The translations under genes and the position numbers were made by a program. From Gemmatimonadaceae bacterium (lineage in GTDB: Bacteria; Gemmatimonadota; Gemmatimonadetes; Gemmatimonadales; Gemmatimonadaceae): a stretch of 64,000 bases of DNA. Within the stretch, counting starts at the first letter, position 1. Each line of letters opens with the position of its first letter. Positions 8,714 through 17,803 of the stretch are shown one piece after another. The stretch is from positions 62,001-126,000 of the forward strand of contig JADKJT010000017.1 of assembly GCA_016720905.1 (NCBI GenBank), written 5' to 3'. The notes under the pieces are model-generated. The model did no database searches. It saw only the letters and a list, made by a program, of their open reading frames with translations, and was not told the origin of the DNA.

Positions 8714-11121
8714 GTGCGCATACTCGGATCGGTCCTCGGTGGCCTTGGCGCGACGCTGCTGTTGAGCGGTCTGGCCGTGACGATGCTGTCGGCGCAGGGC
8801 GTGCGTGGCGTGGTCGTCCAACGCCATGGCACCACGCCGGCAAGCGGTGTCATTGTGGTACTCGAGAATGCGGCGGGAGCCGTCGTTGGTCGGACATTGT
8901 CCGATGGCCGTGGTGATTTTCGGCTCCCCCTGACGTCAACGGGCACGTATCGCGCGCGTATGCTGCGCGTCGGCTTTCAGCCAACCATCATTACCGGCAT
9001 TGCTGTTCGGGACACCGGCACGACGGCACTGCATGTGGTACTGACCAGCGCGCCCGTCACCTTGCCTACGGTCTCCGTTCGCAGTGAAGACATCTGTCGC
9101 GGCGATCGCAGCGACGGGGCGTTGGTGGCCGCGGTGTGGGAAGAAGCGCGCAAGGCCTGTTGGCGTCGGAACTGTCCGACGCGTCGGCGCCCCTGATCGC
9201 CGAGTGGATTGAATACGAGCGGACGCTGGACACCACCGCGCGCTTTGTGCGCGCCCAGCGCATTCGCTCGACCCGCTCGGCCACCACGCACGCCTTTCGC
9301 AGTGCGTCGTGGAGCGAATTGGCGGACCAGGGATACGTCGTGGATCAGGATGACGGCACCGTTTTTCACGCACCGGATGCCGACGTGCTGCTGTCCGATT
9401 CGTTCGCGTCGCTGCACTGTTTCCATGTGGAGCCGGCGGGTCCGGACCAACCGAATGAGATTGGTGTGGCATTCCGCCCGTCCCGCGAGCGCCGCCGGGT
9501 GAGCGACATTGAAGGCACCTTCTGGATTGACCGCGCGAGCAGCGAGCTGCGGAGACTGGAGTATCGATACACCAACCTGCCCGCCATCGCCGAACGGGCA
9601 CGGCCGGGCGGTCTGGTGGAATTCCTGCGATTGGCGTCGGGCTCGTGGCTGGTGCAACGATGGAGCATTCGCATGCCGCAACTCATGCTGACAGCTCCAA
9701 CCACCATGCGGCGACGCGGTGTGACCGTCACGGCGTCAGCGACGACCCTGCAGGCTGTGCGCATGGTGGGTGGCGAGGTGTCGCGGGTGGAGCGTGCCGA
9801 CAGCACCCTGTACGTCGGGCGCGGCGCATCGCTGGTGGTTCGTGTGTCGTCGTCCGATTCAACGCTGTCGCGCGCCGACACGCGTATCACACTGGATGGT
9901 TCGGACTATGAACTCCTGACCGACACCGACGGTCGCGGACGGCTCACGCCGATCCTGCCAGGGCAGTATCGTCTCCGTGCACAGACGCCGCTCATGGATT
10001 CGCTGGGCGTGTTGTCCGATCCGGTCGACGTCACGGTGCGCGTTGACGACGTGCGCGAAGTGACGGTGCTGTTGCCCGATGCGATCACCTTGTTGCGCCG
10101 TGTGTGTGGTACGGAGTCCGGCACCGCGCTCGGCACGCATGTCCGCGGCGTTGTCGTGGACTCCGCCGCTATGCCCGCGGCCGGGGCATCAGTCCGGGTG
10201 TCCTGGCAACGACAGATTGCGGTGGTCAGCGATCGGGTCATGTGGAGCGATCAATCGGTCTCGACGCAAACGGATAGTCTGGGTCTGTGGCAGCTGTGCG
10301 ACGTGCCGCGGGAGGTGGGTGTGCTGGTACGCGTGCAGTCAAGTGTCGGGGAAGGGCGAGCGTCGACACGTCTGGCCACGGGCGCACGCTTCGGATCGTT
10401 GCGCGTGGTGGCACGCGCGGTGGATGGGCCGGCGATGGCGCGCGACGGCGGGGAAGCCATTGTCACCGTCAGCGTGATGGACAGCCTGTCGCGTCCCGTG
10501 CCTGAGGTCCTGGTGGTTGTCACGGCGGCGAACGGTGTACCACAGCGCTTGCGCTCCGATTCACTGGGGCGCGCCGTTGCGAGGCTCGGGTCACCGGGTA
10601 TGCTCACGGTGGATGTGCGCAAGGTGGGATTCGCCTCGGGCACTGTCACCGCCGACGTGGACCGCGGCGAGAACACGATTCCCATCGTCCTCGAGGGGTC
10701 GTCCGTGCCTCGACTCTCGGCGGTACGCGTGGTGGGTGACCGGCCGGTCAACGCACGGCACAGTGATTTCGAGCGCCGTCAAGCGCGCGGCGACGCCACG
10801 ACATCACTTTCTGCAGCGGACATCGAACGGCGGCGACCGGCCAGCACATGGCAGTTGCTGACCCGCGTTCCATCGCTGCAAGTCCTCGACAGCGCCGGCT
10901 ACATCTATGCCAAGTCATCGCGCATGTCGACCATCCTCTGCTGGCCCCGCGTGGCGATCGACGGCATCGTCCAGACCGGGCGCCCGAATCTGGCGCTGCT
11001 CCCTCCACCCACTGAGATTTTTGGGATTGAGGTCTTCGCGGGAAGCGCGCGAGTGCCTCTCGAGTACGGGGGGGAGGGCGAGGAGCGCTACTGCGGGTTG
11101 ATCGCGATCTGGACGAAATAG
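8714..11121 (+). pseudogene. CarboxypepD_reg and plug-like surface protein, broken by one frameshift
   Basis: Two frames form one protein of about 800 residues. The first starts at GTG 8714 with a signal peptide (ATLLLSGLAVTMLSAQG) and a carboxypeptidase-regulatory-like domain, then reads VWEEARKA before leaving frame. The second picks up as LLASELSDASAPLIAEW. Restoring one base near 9154-9158 (AAGGCCTGTTGG) joins them as EEARKALLASEL. The later part holds further CarboxypepD_reg-like repeats and ends in a TonB-plug-like segment (ADIERRRPASTWQLLTRVPS, then a short glycine-rich end at ERYCGLIAIWTK) with no barrel after it. Such barrel-less proteins are seen in Gemmatimonadota; their role is unknown. 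An assembly error or a real null allele would look the same here. Confidence 0.75.
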
Positions 11122-11221
11122 CCTGCCGGAGGCCTGACCGGTAGCGCCCTGCGCGCCCCGCGCACATCGTTCCGGACGGTCATTCGCGGTCCCACGAAAA
11201 CCTTTCGCGTCCAGCCCTGAT

Positions 11222-14200
11222 ATGCCTCCAGCCGATCTGCGCCCTAGTGCCTCCACTGCCGCGCGTACGAAGCCCAAGTACCCCGGCATCCGGGTCACCT
11301 GCAGCGGAAATCAGCTCGTTACGCAATACGTCGAGACACGCGTCACCGAAGGTGGTGTCTTCTACCCGATCACGCCGTCGACCGAGGGGGGCGAGATCTA
11401 TCAGGCCTCCTTCGCATCGGGGGAGTTGAATGTCTGGGGTCAGCAGAAGGTGGCGGCCGAAACCGAGGGTGAGCACGCCGCGCAGGGGGGGGCCACGGCC
11501 TACGCCGTCACCGGTCGGCGCACGGTGAATTTCACCTCGGGGCAGGGCCTCGTGTATGCGATGGAGCAGTACTATCACGCGCCGGGCAAGCTCTCCACGA
11601 TGGTGCTGCAGGTGGGCGCCCGTGCACTCACCAAGCATGCGCTGAACGTCCATTGCGGCCACGACGATATCTACTCGGCGCTCGACACCGGCTGGACCAT
11701 GCTGATGGCGCGCGACGCCCAGCAGGCCGCTGATCAGAGCATCATCCTGCGGAAGGTCGCTGAACTGGCGCTCAATCCCGGCATGAACATTCAGGACGGC
11801 ATGCTCACCACCCACAGTGAGCGGATGTATCTCGCGCCGGAGGCGGAATTCCTCCGCGAGTATCTGGGGGGGTCTGACGATCAGATCGAGAGTCCCACCC
11901 CCGCGCAACGCGAGCTCTTCGGGCCGATGCGCCGCCGTGTCCCGCAGATGATGGATCTCAAGAATCCGGTGCTGCTGGGTCCTGTGCAGAACCAGGAACA
12001 CCACATGAACGGTGTGGTGGCGCGCCGGAACAACTTCAACGAGCATATCCTGCCGATGCTCGGGGAGGCCTATGAGGAATTCGGGAGACTCACGGGACGT
12101 CACTACGGCTTCGTCAGCGAGTACAAGACCGACGACGCGGAGACGGTGTTCGTCTCCCTGGGATGTGCCGCCGAGAATATCGAGGCGGCGTGCGATTACC
12201 TGCGCGACCAGCGCAACGCCAAGGTCGGCTCGATCCACATCAACGTGATTCGCCCCTTTCCCGAAGACGCCGTCGTCAACGCGCTGCGCGGGAAGAAGAA
12301 CGTCATCATTCTCGAACGCACCGACGAAGGACTGGCCGGCGACAACCCGCTCGCGCGCGACATCCGCGTCGCGTTGGGCAAGGCCAACGAGGTCACGAAA
12401 TTCGGCGGCGCGCACGCGGCGCTCACCCCCGCCGAGACGCCGCGGCTGTTCCGTGGCGCGTATGGCATTGGTTCGCGCGACTTCCGGCCTGAGCACACCA
12501 TTGGCGCGTATGAGTTTGCCACGGGAGTGTCGCGCCGTACTGACGGCCGCGGCGCCGACGACGGCGAGACGTTCTTTGTGCTCGGCGTCGATCATCCGTA
12601 TGCGGTGATCAGCAAGGATACGCCCTCGCTGCTGCCGGACGGCGCCATCGCCGTGCGGTTCCACTCGATTGGCGGGTGGGGCATGATCACCACGGGAAAG
12701 AATCTCGGGTCGATCATCGGCGACTTCGGTCAGTTCATTTCCGAGCAGACGCCCACTTACGAGGAGGACGGGACGCTCACCGAGAAGCTGTTCGTGATGG
12801 CGAATCCGAAGTACGGATCGGAGAAGAAGGGCGCGCCCACGAACTATTATCTGACCGTGGCGCCGTCGCAGATCAAGGTGAACTGCGAACTGAACCATGT
12901 GGACGTGGTGCTGTGCTGCGATCCGAAGGCCTTCACGCATACGAATCCGCTGGAAGGGCTGAAGCGCGGTGGTTCGCTGGTGTGGGAATCCAGCGAAGCC
13001 CCTGATGTCGCCTGGCAACGCATTCCGGCGAAGCACCGCCAGTTCGTGCGGGACAACAACATCCGGGTGTTTATCCTGCCGGGATTTGACATTGCGCGGA
13101 AAGCCACCGATCAGACCGAACTGCAGTTGCGGATGCAGGGCAATTCCTTTCTCGGCGCGTTCTTCCGTGTCTCGCCGTTCCTGAAGACGTTCGGGATTTC
13201 CGAGGCGCAGTTCCAGGACGTGGTGCACAAGCAGTATGTCAAGAAGTTCGCCCGGTTCGGCGATGCCGTGGTCACGTCGAACATGACCGTGATGAACGAA
13301 GGATTTGCCGGGGTCACGGAAATCACGATCGGTCGGGAAGACGAGCCCGATCGTTCCTCGATGCGCAATCCGCTACTGGCGCCCATCGGGGACCATTATT
13401 TCCCGCCCACGGCCGGGTGCGGCTCCTGTGGCGGTGGCGGCGTCCCGATGCCGGTCACGCAATTGGCGCGCGCCCCGTTTCAGACCATTGCGAAGTTCGA
13501 TTCGGAGTTCCGCGCCGGTCTCGAGTATCACCAACCCGCCAGCGCCCTGGCGTCGGTTGGCGTGATGGGTGCGGGAACCGGTGCGACCCAGTCCAAGTAC
13601 GTGGCCCGCCGCGAAACGCCGGTGTACATCGCGGAGAACTGCACGCAGTGCATGGAGTGCATTTCGGTCTGTCCCGATACGGCGCTGCCCAACACGGCGC
13701 AGGAGGTCACGACCGTCCTGCGCACGGCGGTCAACAACTACGTCACGGATACGGCCGAGCGTCGCGCGTTGGTGAGCGAACTGTCGGGCATCGAGCAGCG
13801 CGCCCGCGTGAAGATGAACGAGTCGGTCAAGGCGAAGAGCAACGTGCCGTTCAAGGACATCATCCGCGACGAAGTCACGGCGCTCACGTCGGTCTCTGAC
13901 CACGCCAAGGCCGAATTCACGGGCATCATCGACAAGCTGCCGATGTCGTACAGCAATGTTCCCGCCATCTTCCGCACCGTCGAGACCAAGTCGCCGGGCG
14001 CCGGCGGGCTGTTCTCCATTTTTGTGTCGGATCTCTGCAAGGGGTGCGGCGAGTGCGTGCAGGTGTGCGGTGACCACGATGCGCTGCGCATGACACGCGA
14101 GACCGAGGAACTGAACGCCGACCTCACCACCGCGCAGGTGTTCTCCCGGTTGCTGCCCGACACGCCGCAGAAGTATCTCGGACTGTACAACGACGACGAC

Positions 14201-15955
14201 ATTGCCGGCTCACGTGACGCGACGCTGCGCAATCACCTCATGGTGCGGCGTAATTACGAGGCGCTGGTGTCCGGTGACGGCGCGTGCGCCGGGTGCGGTG
14301 AGAAGAGCATCCTGCGATCGGTCGCCAGCGTGACCGAGGCGTACATGCGCCCGCTCTATCACAAGAAGGCCGATCGCCTGCGAGCCAAGGCCGTGCGCCT
14401 GGCCGCGGAAGGCGCAGACAAGCTGGCGGCGCTCAAGGCGCGCAGTGACGCCGAGTATCGCCTGTTCCGCACCACGTTCGCGCATGTGATTGTCGGACTG
14501 GGCGGTGAAAACGATGCCGACACGGCGCAGCGCATTGCCGACTATGAGGCGACGCACGGCGCGATCACCGACGAACAGCTCGTGCACGGGCTGGTGGCGG
14601 TGCTCAATCAGGACGCCTTCAACCACAAGGAGTTGCAGTCGGTGGACGGCCGTCGCGCCAACGGCATGTCCGTGATGATGATGGGTGCCAGCACCGGCTG
14701 CAACACGGTGTACGGATCCACGCCGCCGGGCAATCCGCATCCGTATCCGTGGATGAACTCCCTGTTTCAGGACGGTGCGACCATTTCCTGGCTGATGGCG
14801 GAATCGGTGATTGTGGCGCATGCGAACCGGTCGGTGTCACCGGAGCGGCTGGCGGATGCGCTGCTCGACCGGACCGAGCGCGTGATGACCGAGGAGGACT
14901 ACTTCACGCTGACGCATCTGGACGACGCGCTGATGACCGAGCAGGAAATCCGCGAGCTCCCGAAGATCTGGGTGGTTGGCGGCGACGGCGCCCTGGGCGA
15001 TATCGGCTTCCAGAATGTGTCCAAGGTGATCCTGCAGAATCGGCCGAACGTGAAGATCATGATGCTCGACACGCAGGTGTATTCCAACACCGGCGGACAG
15101 AACTCCGATTCGTCCACGATGCTGGGTGGCTATGACATGAACCAGTTCGGCGTGGCGTCCCAGGGCAAGCTGATCGAGAAGAAGAATGTGGCCGAGGCGT
15201 TCACCAGCGGACACGGGTCGCCGTATGTGGCGCAGGTGTCCATGGCCAACGCCGCGAAGCTCTACAAGGCGCTCATCGAGGGGCTGGAGTACCGGGGCAC
15301 CGCGTTCTTCCAGAGCTACACCACGTGTCAGCCCGAACATGGCGTCGGCGACAACATGAGCGCCGATCAGGCGAAGATGGTGCGCGACGCGCGTGGCATG
15401 CCGGAATTCGTGTTCAATCCGCGTCGCGGGGAAACGTCGCAGGAGGCGTTTGATCTCAAGGGCAACCCGAGCATCGACCGCGATTGGTGGCGCACGAAAT
15501 ACGCCAGCACCGGCGAGGAGTACAGCTTTGGCGTCGGGCACTGGGCCCTCACGGAAGGCCGCTTCCGCAAGCACCTCAAGGCCATCACGGAGGCCGACGC
15601 CGCGACGTTGACGCCGTTTGATGACATGCTGTACTTCGTCACGCAGGATGACGTGATTCACCGGCGGGTGTTCGACAAGGCGCACCGCAGCTTTGTGCCG
15701 AACTTCGGATGCTATATCAAGGTTGAGACCGGTGGCGCCTTCAAGTTCTACGCGGTGTCGCGACAGATGGTGTTGTTTGCCGTCGAGCGCCGCAAGGCGT
15801 GGCGCATGCTGCAGAGCAAGGCCGGCGTGACCAACAAGGACTACCTTGCCCAGAAGTCCTTCCTCGCGAAGATCGACAAGGGCGAGCTGTCGGTGTCGGA
15901 TGCGAAGGCCAACGTGCGGGAGCGCGTGTCGGCGGAATTGGCGGCCGTGCACTAA
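11222..15955 (+). CDS. nifJ: Large pyruvate/2-oxoacid:ferredoxin (flavodoxin) oxidoreductase
   Basis: A 1577-residue single-chain oxidoreductase that would interconvert a 2-oxoacid plus CoA with acyl-CoA and CO2 while reducing ferredoxin or flavodoxin. Order: N-terminal pyrimidine-binding domain (FYPITPSTEGGE, about 45-60), CoA-side domain (about 290-400), gamma domain (RFHSIGGWGMITTGKNLG, about 480-700), a ferredoxin-like domain with two 4Fe-4S motifs starting at Cys807 (CTQCMECISVCP) and Cys939 (CKGCGECVQVC), then the TPP domain with CAGCGEK, GDGALGDIG at 1254 and QVYSNTGGQNSDSS. The usual family length is about 1170-1200. Most of the excess lies in the TPP domain between CAGCGEK and STGCNTVYG and around GCGSCGGGG near residue 740. 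The substrate is not certain. Confidence 0.88.
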   Translation: MPPADLRPSASTAARTKPKYPGIRVTCSGNQLVTQYVETRVTEGGVFYPITPSTEGGEIYQASFASGELNVWGQQKVAAETEGEHAAQGGATAYAVTGRRTVNFTSGQGLVYAMEQYYHAPGKLSTMVLQVGARALTKHALNVHCGHDDIYSALDTGWTMLMARDAQQAADQSIILRKVAELALNPGMNIQDGMLTTHSERMYLAPEAEFLREYLGGSDDQIESPTPAQRELFGPMRRRVPQMMDLKNPVLLGPVQNQEHHMNGVVARRNNFNEHILPMLGEAYEEFGRLTGRHYGFVSEYKTDDAETVFVSLGCAAENIEAACDYLRDQRNAKVGSIHINVIRPFPEDAVVNALRGKKNVIILERTDEGLAGDNPLARDIRVALGKANEVTKFGGAHAALTPAETPRLFRGAYGIGSRDFRPEHTIGAYEFATGVSRRTDGRGADDGETFFVLGVDHPYAVISKDTPSLLPDGAIAVRFHSIGGWGMITTGKNLGSIIGDFGQFISEQTPTYEEDGTLTEKLFVMANPKYGSEKKGAPTNYYLTVAPSQIKVNCELNHVDVVLCCDPKAFTHTNPLEGLKRGGSLVWESSEAPDVAWQRIPAKHRQFVRDNNIRVFILPGFDIARKATDQTELQLRMQGNSFLGAFFRVSPFLKTFGISEAQFQDVVHKQYVKKFARFGDAVVTSNMTVMNEGFAGVTEITIGREDEPDRSSMRNPLLAPIGDHYFPPTAGCGSCGGGGVPMPVTQLARAPFQTIAKFDSEFRAGLEYHQPASALASVGVMGAGTGATQSKYVARRETPVYIAENCTQCMECISVCPDTALPNTAQEVTTVLRTAVNNYVTDTAERRALVSELSGIEQRARVKMNESVKAKSNVPFKDIIRDEVTALTSVSDHAKAEFTGIIDKLPMSYSNVPAIFRTVETKSPGAGGLFSIFVSDLCKGCGECVQVCGDHDALRMTRETEELNADLTTAQVFSRLLPDTPQKYLGLYNDDDIAGSRDATLRNHLMVRRNYEALVSGDGACAGCGEKSILRSVASVTEAYMRPLYHKKADRLRAKAVRLAAEGADKLAALKARSDAEYRLFRTTFAHVIVGLGGENDADTAQRIADYEATHGAITDEQLVHGLVAVLNQDAFNHKELQSVDGRRANGMSVMMMGASTGCNTVYGSTPPGNPHPYPWMNSLFQDGATISWLMAESVIVAHANRSVSPERLADALLDRTERVMTEEDYFTLTHLDDALMTEQEIRELPKIWVVGGDGALGDIGFQNVSKVILQNRPNVKIMMLDTQVYSNTGGQNSDSSTMLGGYDMNQFGVASQGKLIEKKNVAEAFTSGHGSPYVAQVSMANAAKLYKALIEGLEYRGTAFFQSYTTCQPEHGVGDNMSADQAKMVRDARGMPEFVFNPRRGETSQEAFDLKGNPSIDRDWWRTKYASTGEEYSFGVGHWALTEGRFRKHLKAITEADAATLTPFDDMLYFVTQDDVIHRRVFDKAHRSFVPNFGCYIKVETGGAFKFYAVSRQMVLFAVERRKAWRMLQSKAGVTNKDYLAQKSFLAKIDKGELSVSDAKANVRERVSAELAAVH

Positions 15956-15977
15956 ACGCCCGCAGCGCCTCACGCGC

Positions 15978-16025
15978 GTCAGCCGGTCAGCGCGTCAGCC
16001 GGTCAGCGCGTCAGCCGGTCAGCGC
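15978..16025. repeat. Three exact tandem copies of a 16-bp unit
   Basis: GTCAGCCGGTCAGCGC occurs three times without change at 15978-15993, 15994-16009 and 16010-16025. The array fills the gap between the convergent nifJ-like gene and the GH57 gene and runs over the stop codon of the latter, so the last codons of GH57 (ALTG-stop) lie in the third copy. Each copy contains short self-complementary stretches, so it may also act in termination of the two converging transcripts. Copy number could vary between strains. Confidence 0.85.
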
Positions 16026-17801
16026 GGCATCATCCAGGACGTGGGCGCGCAGCAGGACGGTGGCAATGGATTCCGGCATTTCGTGCACGGCGACAACCCG
16101 CTCGTCGTGCATGTCTGCCGCAGCATCTTTCACGGTGACGCACCGTGACGGACCCAGGCCGGTGACACGGCCGATCACCCGGCTCACGCGGCCGGTGCGC
16201 CGATGGACAAGCGTCGTGGCGTGCGGGAAGGCGGCGGACGGCGACGGCGCGTGCGTGATGTCATACGCCGCCACCTGCGGGCAGGGATAGCCGGCGGCGA
16301 CCATCGCCATGGCGCCGGCCGCGATTCGCCAGGCCGCGTGCTGATAGGGCGCGGCGTCGCGCACGAACAGCGCGCCCGCCGATAACAAATCCGGGCCGGC
16401 CCGCGCCCGATCCAGTCCCTGGATCAGTTCCGGTTCCAACTGGGCTGCGAACCCTGACAACTCCAACACGCGCGCTGCGTAGCGCAGCACCTGCCGCGTC
16501 TCAATGCGCTCCACCTCGTCGAAGAACCACGCGCAGGACGTGAACAGCCGCAGCGTGGCCCGCTGCATCTCGAGCAGTTGCTGCGCACGCTGCACGCCGA
16601 CCGCGTCGAGGTCTGCCCGGGTCTGGCCGCGCACGAAGCGTCGCAACGGCGCACCGTCCGTCGCCACGACGGTCCCGTAGGCATCACGCACATGCCACGG
16701 GTCGTCCGCAAACAGGGAACGTCCTTCCTGTTCAAACAGCGCGTCACTCTGCTGCGCGAGGGCCGAAAGGGCCTCGCGCAGCGGGCCTCGCCATTGCTGG
16801 GCCGCCGGCTTGCCGTGGTCAATGCGACAACCGCAGTTGCTGCGCCAGCGCTCGATCCCGTGCGCGCAACTCCACGAGGACGGCGAGACCAGGTGCGCGT
16901 CCTGTGTCGGAGCGTGCATCGCGACCATCGCCGCCGCGTTGATCAGTCGCGCATCGGGGCGCTGGGCAATCAGGGCCATGGCCAACGCCAGGGTCCGGTC
17001 GCCGTTCTTGTGGTGATGACCAAACGTTTCGCCGTCGGTGGCGAGCGTGGTACAGCGTGGCTGCCCATCGGCAATGGCGGGGGCCAGTCGTTGCGCGAGC
17101 GCTGTCGGGTTGCGCAGCAATCCGCCGAACGCCACCTCACCAGCCAGTCCGCCATCGTACGGCAGGATCGTGAGGGTTCGGCCGTGGGCTCCGCGCCAGC
17201 GCACTGGCAGCCCGTGGGTCTCACCGGCCGTCTGCACCTGGTATGGCGCCAGAATGGTGAACCGGATGCCTTCCTGCGCCAGCACGTCGAGTGTCTCGTC
17301 ATCCGCCGCGCATTCCGGGAGCCACATGCCTTCGGGCGTGCGACCAAAGCGCCGCTGAAAATCCGCGATCCCCCATCGCACTTCGGTGCGACGGTCGCGC
17401 AGCGAGGCCAGCGGAAGAATCACATGGTGATACGGTGCCGCGATGGCATTGCCATGCCCCCATCGGCGTACGCTGGCCGCGTCGCCGTCGATCATCGCGC
17501 GCAGCGTGTCGGGCGCTTCGCGCTCCAGCCATTCGCAGAGCGTGGCACCGACATCGAAGGTGCACCAGGCATACAAGTTGACCAGACGCGCAATGCCCGA
17601 CGGCGCATCGGGATCGCCGACCGTCGCGCCCGCATGACGCTGACGGACCTCGGCCTGCGCCAGTCGTGCGTAGCACTCCCGATCGATGCGCGCGTTCCAG
17701 TCGTGATCCGGCGCGGCCGACGGTTCGGTTTCCACGGTTTCCAGCCAGGGATCTTCCCGCGGTGGCTGGTAGCAGTGCGCGTGAACGACGACGTGATGCA
17801 C
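16011..17801 (-). CDS. Glycoside hydrolase family 57 (DUF3536-type) alpha-glucan enzyme
   Basis: A 596-residue protein starting at GTG 17801, two bases after the glgA stop. It opens with HHVVVHAHCYQPPREDPWLE, the start of GH57/DUF3536 proteins. EGMWLPE places the likely nucleophile at Glu162, and TDGETFGHHH places the likely acid/base at Asp255. GH57 enzymes act on alpha-1,4/1,6-glucans as amylase, glucanotransferase or branching enzyme. In an operon with glycogen phosphorylase and synthase, glycogen trimming or branching is the natural inference. The protein is shorter than many DUF3536 members (about 800 residues), but the C-terminal helical region is present to the stop, which lies inside a tandem repeat. 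Confidence 0.85.
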   Translation of the reverse strand: MHHVVVHAHCYQPPREDPWLETVETEPSAAPDHDWNARIDRECYARLAQAEVRQRHAGATVGDPDAPSGIARLVNLYAWCTFDVGATLCEWLEREAPDTLRAMIDGDAASVRRWGHGNAIAAPYHHVILPLASLRDRRTEVRWGIADFQRRFGRTPEGMWLPECAADDETLDVLAQEGIRFTILAPYQVQTAGETHGLPVRWRGAHGRTLTILPYDGGLAGEVAFGGLLRNPTALAQRLAPAIADGQPRCTTLATDGETFGHHHKNGDRTLALAMALIAQRPDARLINAAAMVAMHAPTQDAHLVSPSSWSCAHGIERWRSNCGCRIDHGKPAAQQWRGPLREALSALAQQSDALFEQEGRSLFADDPWHVRDAYGTVVATDGAPLRRFVRGQTRADLDAVGVQRAQQLLEMQRATLRLFTSCAWFFDEVERIETRQVLRYAARVLELSGFAAQLEPELIQGLDRARAGPDLLSAGALFVRDAAPYQHAAWRIAAGAMAMVAAGYPCPQVAAYDITHAPSPSAAFPHATTLVHRRTGRVSRVIGRVTGLGPSRCVTVKDAAADMHDERVVAVHEMPESIATVLLRAHVLDDAALTG

Positions 17802-17803
17802 GG

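Noticed and set aside
11180..13228. A 682-codon open frame antisense to the 2-oxoacid oxidoreductase
   Set aside because: Its translation is full of His/Arg without domains, while the plus strand has clear oxidoreductase motifs over the same bases.
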